Assembly (NCBI GenBank): GCA_030077755.1
Contig: JAQJZZ010000011.1
Coordinates: forward strand, 682,001 to 746,000
Direction of reading: 5' to 3'
DNA length: 64,000 nt
Origin: Filosporella fistucella
Taxonomy: Eukaryota > Ascomycota > Leotiomycetes > Helotiales
Numbering within the stretch: the first letter of the stretch is position 1; each line of letters opens with the position of its first letter. The translations under genes and the position numbers were made by a program. The notes beneath the pieces are model-generated. The model was not told the DNA's origin. It saw only the letters and a list, made by a program, of their open reading frames with translations, and ran no database searches. Shown here piece after piece: positions 61,301 to 64,000 of the stretch.

Positions 61301-62118
61301 AGGCATTTCGAAAACGAGATGCAATTACCAATTACCAGGGCACCGTGGTACAGAAAATGCGGGTTCACCTTCGGCCACCGAAATTCTTTTGCGATCAATG
61401 AGGCTCAAAAGACAAAAAAGCCACTCAGATTGTACTCTTGAACGTAACTGCGAAATTATACTTCCTCGAAGAAGCGACCTACTACATGATTGGCTTATGT
61501 ATGAGCCAAATCACGCCATGTCTCTCAAGAAGATCTCATCCCAGCATGACACTTTGCGGTATTTCGATGCATGTCAACCCAACACGGTTAAGAAATCATC
61601 ATAATGCCCAAGAACACAATCCAGTGCAGTGAGATTCAGCATTCTCATCAGCATACGGCATCAAAAAGTGTCTAACTTAGGACACGGTTTTCCAAGTATT
61701 TTTGTGGTTCGGCCAATGGCTCCTACTCGGTGTGCAACGAACGTATCGGAATGAAAAGAAAGTCGTCAAGAACGGTTCACTGCATGTTGGTCCGCAAAAA
61801 CCAATATTATTATTGGACAACGTGTTCGCGAGGAGATAGTAAGCTGGCAAATCAAATCAGGTGAGCAATCACGCTGCAGCTATTGTCAGCCCTACAGCAT
61901 GCGAACCACATCGTGAGACCTGGGCATCGCACCCCTCCACACCCCAACTTAAATTCGCTGCTTTCATCTCCAGACAAGGTATCTCTCTCAGAACATTCCT
62001 AATAAAAAATCATCATCTAAAGAGTATACGAGGTCAGCAAGCATTCTATTGTGCATTGAAATTACGACGTCAATATTGACTCTCCTCAGCAACACATATA
62101 AACCATACTGCTATTGCA
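61301..62118. other. Gene-free interval
   Basis: This holds the 3' flank of the ATPase relic and the promoter of the small downstream gene. No convincing ORF. Confidence 0.5.
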
Positions 62119-62643
62119 ATGGCTTCACAGACAGCCATGAATATGAACGACGGTTACAATAAGGTTTTGCCACAGGGATCATATGGAGATCCAAGGCAAA
62201 GAGGCGGAGCAGCACTTTCGATCTCGACTTCGAGAACGGGGGAGGAATCATACTATGGCCAATCAACAGCCTCGAGGGGAGCACTGCCACCACAAACTCC
62301 CTACCGAACTGTCAGCTCCCCTTACCCTGCAACTTCCCCTTCGCAGATCAACCCAGGTACTAGATCCAATACTGTGGGAGGATCTGATCCGAGTCGGTAT
62401 GCGGAGAAGCCTTCTCGAAGTGGGAAGGGTGATAAGAGTCCTCGAAGTCCTAAAAGCCCGAAAAGTCCAGGTAGACCTGGAGATACGAGGAGGCACTCTG
62501 GAGATAAGGTTAATGGGTATACAGAGTGTGGGAGACATGGCGATGAGTGGTTGTTTGGTGGCTTCTCGTTTGTGGATACTGTCAGGAAGGTGTGGGATAA
62601 AGATAGGAGGGATTCCATTGAAGAGGAGAAGGAGTATCGATGA
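62119..62643 (+). CDS. Small basic Ser/Pro-rich protein with conserved-looking C-terminus
   Basis: A single-exon gene of 174 aa, function unknown. The first 125 residues are disordered and rich in Ser, Pro, Arg, Lys and Tyr, with SPRSPKSPKSPGRPG-type repeats that look like proline-directed phosphosites. The last 50 residues change character to a compact-looking CGRHGDEWLFGGFSFVDTVR followed by KVWDKDRR, which I believe recurs in uncharacterised fungal proteins. No signal peptide or membrane segment. The first ATG at 62119 has A-rich context and is preceded by a CT/A-rich stretch. Confidence 0.75.
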   Translation: MASQTAMNMNDGYNKVLPQGSYGDPRQRGGAALSISTSRTGEESYYGQSTASRGALPPQTPYRTVSSPYPATSPSQINPGTRSNTVGGSDPSRYAEKPSRSGKGDKSPRSPKSPKSPGRPGDTRRHSGDKVNGYTECGRHGDEWLFGGFSFVDTVRKVWDKDRRDSIEEEKEYR

Positions 62644-63459
62644 TAAGGGTCATTGACATGGGAACACAGGAAAGAGTGCACTTGAGAGTTTCGTTTTGCA
62701 TTGATTTATCTTGCACCAGATACCCGGTCCCGTTGACCGGGCTTTTGTCAGATTGTTACCGCAGCAGATTATTATAGCGTATCGACGCAAAGCCGTCGAT
62801 TTTTGAAGACATATTTTGCCGGCCAGAGAGTAGTTCTTGTTAGTAGTTGTCAATATTCAGTTCATGAAATACTATCAAATAGTTCTATTGAAAATATATA
62901 ATGGATAGTGTGAGACGTGAATAAGTGTAACACTTCAACCAACATTACGTCTTTGACATTGACACGTTTCCAAAATCCACTTTTCTGTCAACTATTTCCG
63001 TGACAGTCACATTTCAGTACCATTTCTCGCTAGATCGTTCTCTTCAAGTCACCGCCCAACCTGTTCGCCATCCCATTTTCATTGTCCCACCACACACCTT
63101 TCCCGCACATTGCACACTTGATCAGAATGTCGATCTTAAATTTTCATGTCTAAACCGAAGTAAGATAAAACGTCCTGCCAATAGTCATAATTTTCAGCTC
63201 CGAAATGAAAGGTTGGTTACACAATCACATCTCAAGTTGTACAGCTAGTGTTAGCGTGCTCATATCACTTACCTTTCCGTTCAAGCACTTGGCCCCAAGA
63301 GTCTAGAATTAGGCTTTGAAAAAAGAAATATTAGGAGAATGTATAAGTCAGCTAATAGAAATGAAAGAGTAGATACCAAGACTACGAGTATTTTTGCTCC
63401 ACAACCTTATTGTCGCAATCGAATCTCTATTTCTCCCAGTTAGCATTCCCTTGCACAAA
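62644..63459. other. Gene-free interval
   Basis: A short plus-strand ORF (63000-63248) lacks protein character. Otherwise this is intergenic sequence before the edge gene. Confidence 0.45.
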
Positions 63460-64000
63460 ATGAAAATCACAGCCAAAACCCTTATGCTCGCCTCAGCAGG
63501 CACATGTACAGCTCAACTCTCCCTCCTTGCGGATTATACAACCCTATTCAATCACTGCCAGACCGCTGGTCCAAATACTGTTCGTCTCCCTTTCCCCCTT
63601 ACCTCTGCCATCCAAACCAAGAGATCAAAACTGATACCATCGACCAGTACGTCGCAGTATTCTACTCCAACTCTTCCTCAATCGTAACATTCGACTATAA
63701 CCAATGCTATCCATACCAATTAGATTATCCTACCGGGCCAGTAGCAAGGATGGCTGTGTTTTGCAAGACTGTGACTTGCTATAATAATCCGTATGTTTGC
63801 TACTTCTTTCCTCCAGTTATTGCCATGATATTGAAGGATGGTGTGAGGTGACAAGACAGAGATTGACTTGAAAAACAGAAACCCAGATTGTACCGGTGGA
63901 GCCGTCCCGCCCGTTCCAGTTTTGATTCCTCAATATCTTACCCTGGCGAATGTGGGAGATTGGGTTCAATTGCTTGGACAGGGGGCTACATGCCAGAAGA
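63460..64000 (+). CDS. Cysteine-containing, possibly secreted protein (3' end outside window)
   Basis: Unknown function, partial. MKITAKTLMLASAGT at 63460 resembles the start of a signal peptide. A 56 nt GT..AG intron (63506-63561) would join it in phase to YRWSKYCSSPFPPYLCHPNQ. That frame continues with TIDQYVAVFYSNSSSIVTFD and several Cys residues up to CYNNP. A second intron (about 63792-63880, GTATGT..AACAG) leads to NPDCTGGAVPPVPVLIPQYL and TLANVGDWVQLLGQGATCQK at the window edge. The first splice shortens the hydrophobic part of the leader, so a frameshift or a different first exon is also possible. Confidence 0.45.

Overview
The window looks like nuclear DNA of a filamentous ascomycete (Pezizomycotina), and by overall protein flavour I would guess Leotiomycetes. 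Genes sit on both strands with no operons. Nearly all are split by 44-107 nt introns with GT..AG ends and CTAAC/CTGAC-like branch points. The families seen (FlbC-type zinc finger, Skt5-type chitin synthase regulator, DASH subunit Dad3, HeLo domain, Zn2Cys6 regulator, Cbp4, Atp12) are fungal. The class assignment is inference from memory, not a search. I found no rRNA, tRNA, CRISPR array or intact transposon.

Layout. 1-5.8 kb: gene-free, low-complexity upstream region of an flbC-like conidiation regulator (5.84-7.30 kb). 7.3-10.6 kb: gene-free and purine-rich. 10.6-19.3 kb, minus strand: ATP12 (F1-ATPase assembly), an ankyrin/PH/FFAT/ORD oxysterol-binding protein, and a secreted type-B carboxylesterase. 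20.4-21.7 kb: broken aspartic-protease-like pseudogene. 22.7-24.5 kb: fumarase with a mitochondrial presequence. 24.5-31.6 kb: AT-rich, gene-poor island with two genes I cannot assign. Both have tiny exons and both end in an acidic Asp/Glu tail. 31.6-32.9 kb: F-box protein gene interrupted by one in-frame TGA. 34.9-35.4 kb: CBP4. 36.9-40.1 kb: Skt5/Chs4-like Sel1-repeat protein with a CaaX end. 42.8-46.1 kb: long coiled-coil protein. 46.6-56.5 kb: ABCG half-transporter, short-chain dehydrogenase, HeLo-pseudokinase and Zn2Cys6 factor. 56.9-59 kb: DAD3 and mitochondrial uS5m, convergent. 60.1-61.3 kb: truncated P3B-type ATPase pseudogene. 62.1-62.6 kb: small basic protein. 63.5 kb to the edge: start of a cysteine-containing, possibly secreted protein.

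How they work together. Four genes serve mitochondria (ATP12, fumarase, CBP4, uS5m), but they are scattered housekeeping loci, not a cluster. FlbC and Skt5 belong to development and cell-wall synthesis. The ABCG/SDR/HeLo-pseudokinase/Zn2Cys6 stretch is the most accessory-looking functional neighbourhood. The HeLo-pseudokinase has the same domain order as MLKL-type cell-death proteins.

The best candidates for undescribed biology are the two micro-exon orphan genes in the AT-rich island and the HeLo-pseudokinase. Exon boundaries were derived by hand from reading-frame continuity and splice signals. Every complete multi-exon model given with exact boundaries sums to a whole number of codons, but none has transcript support here.
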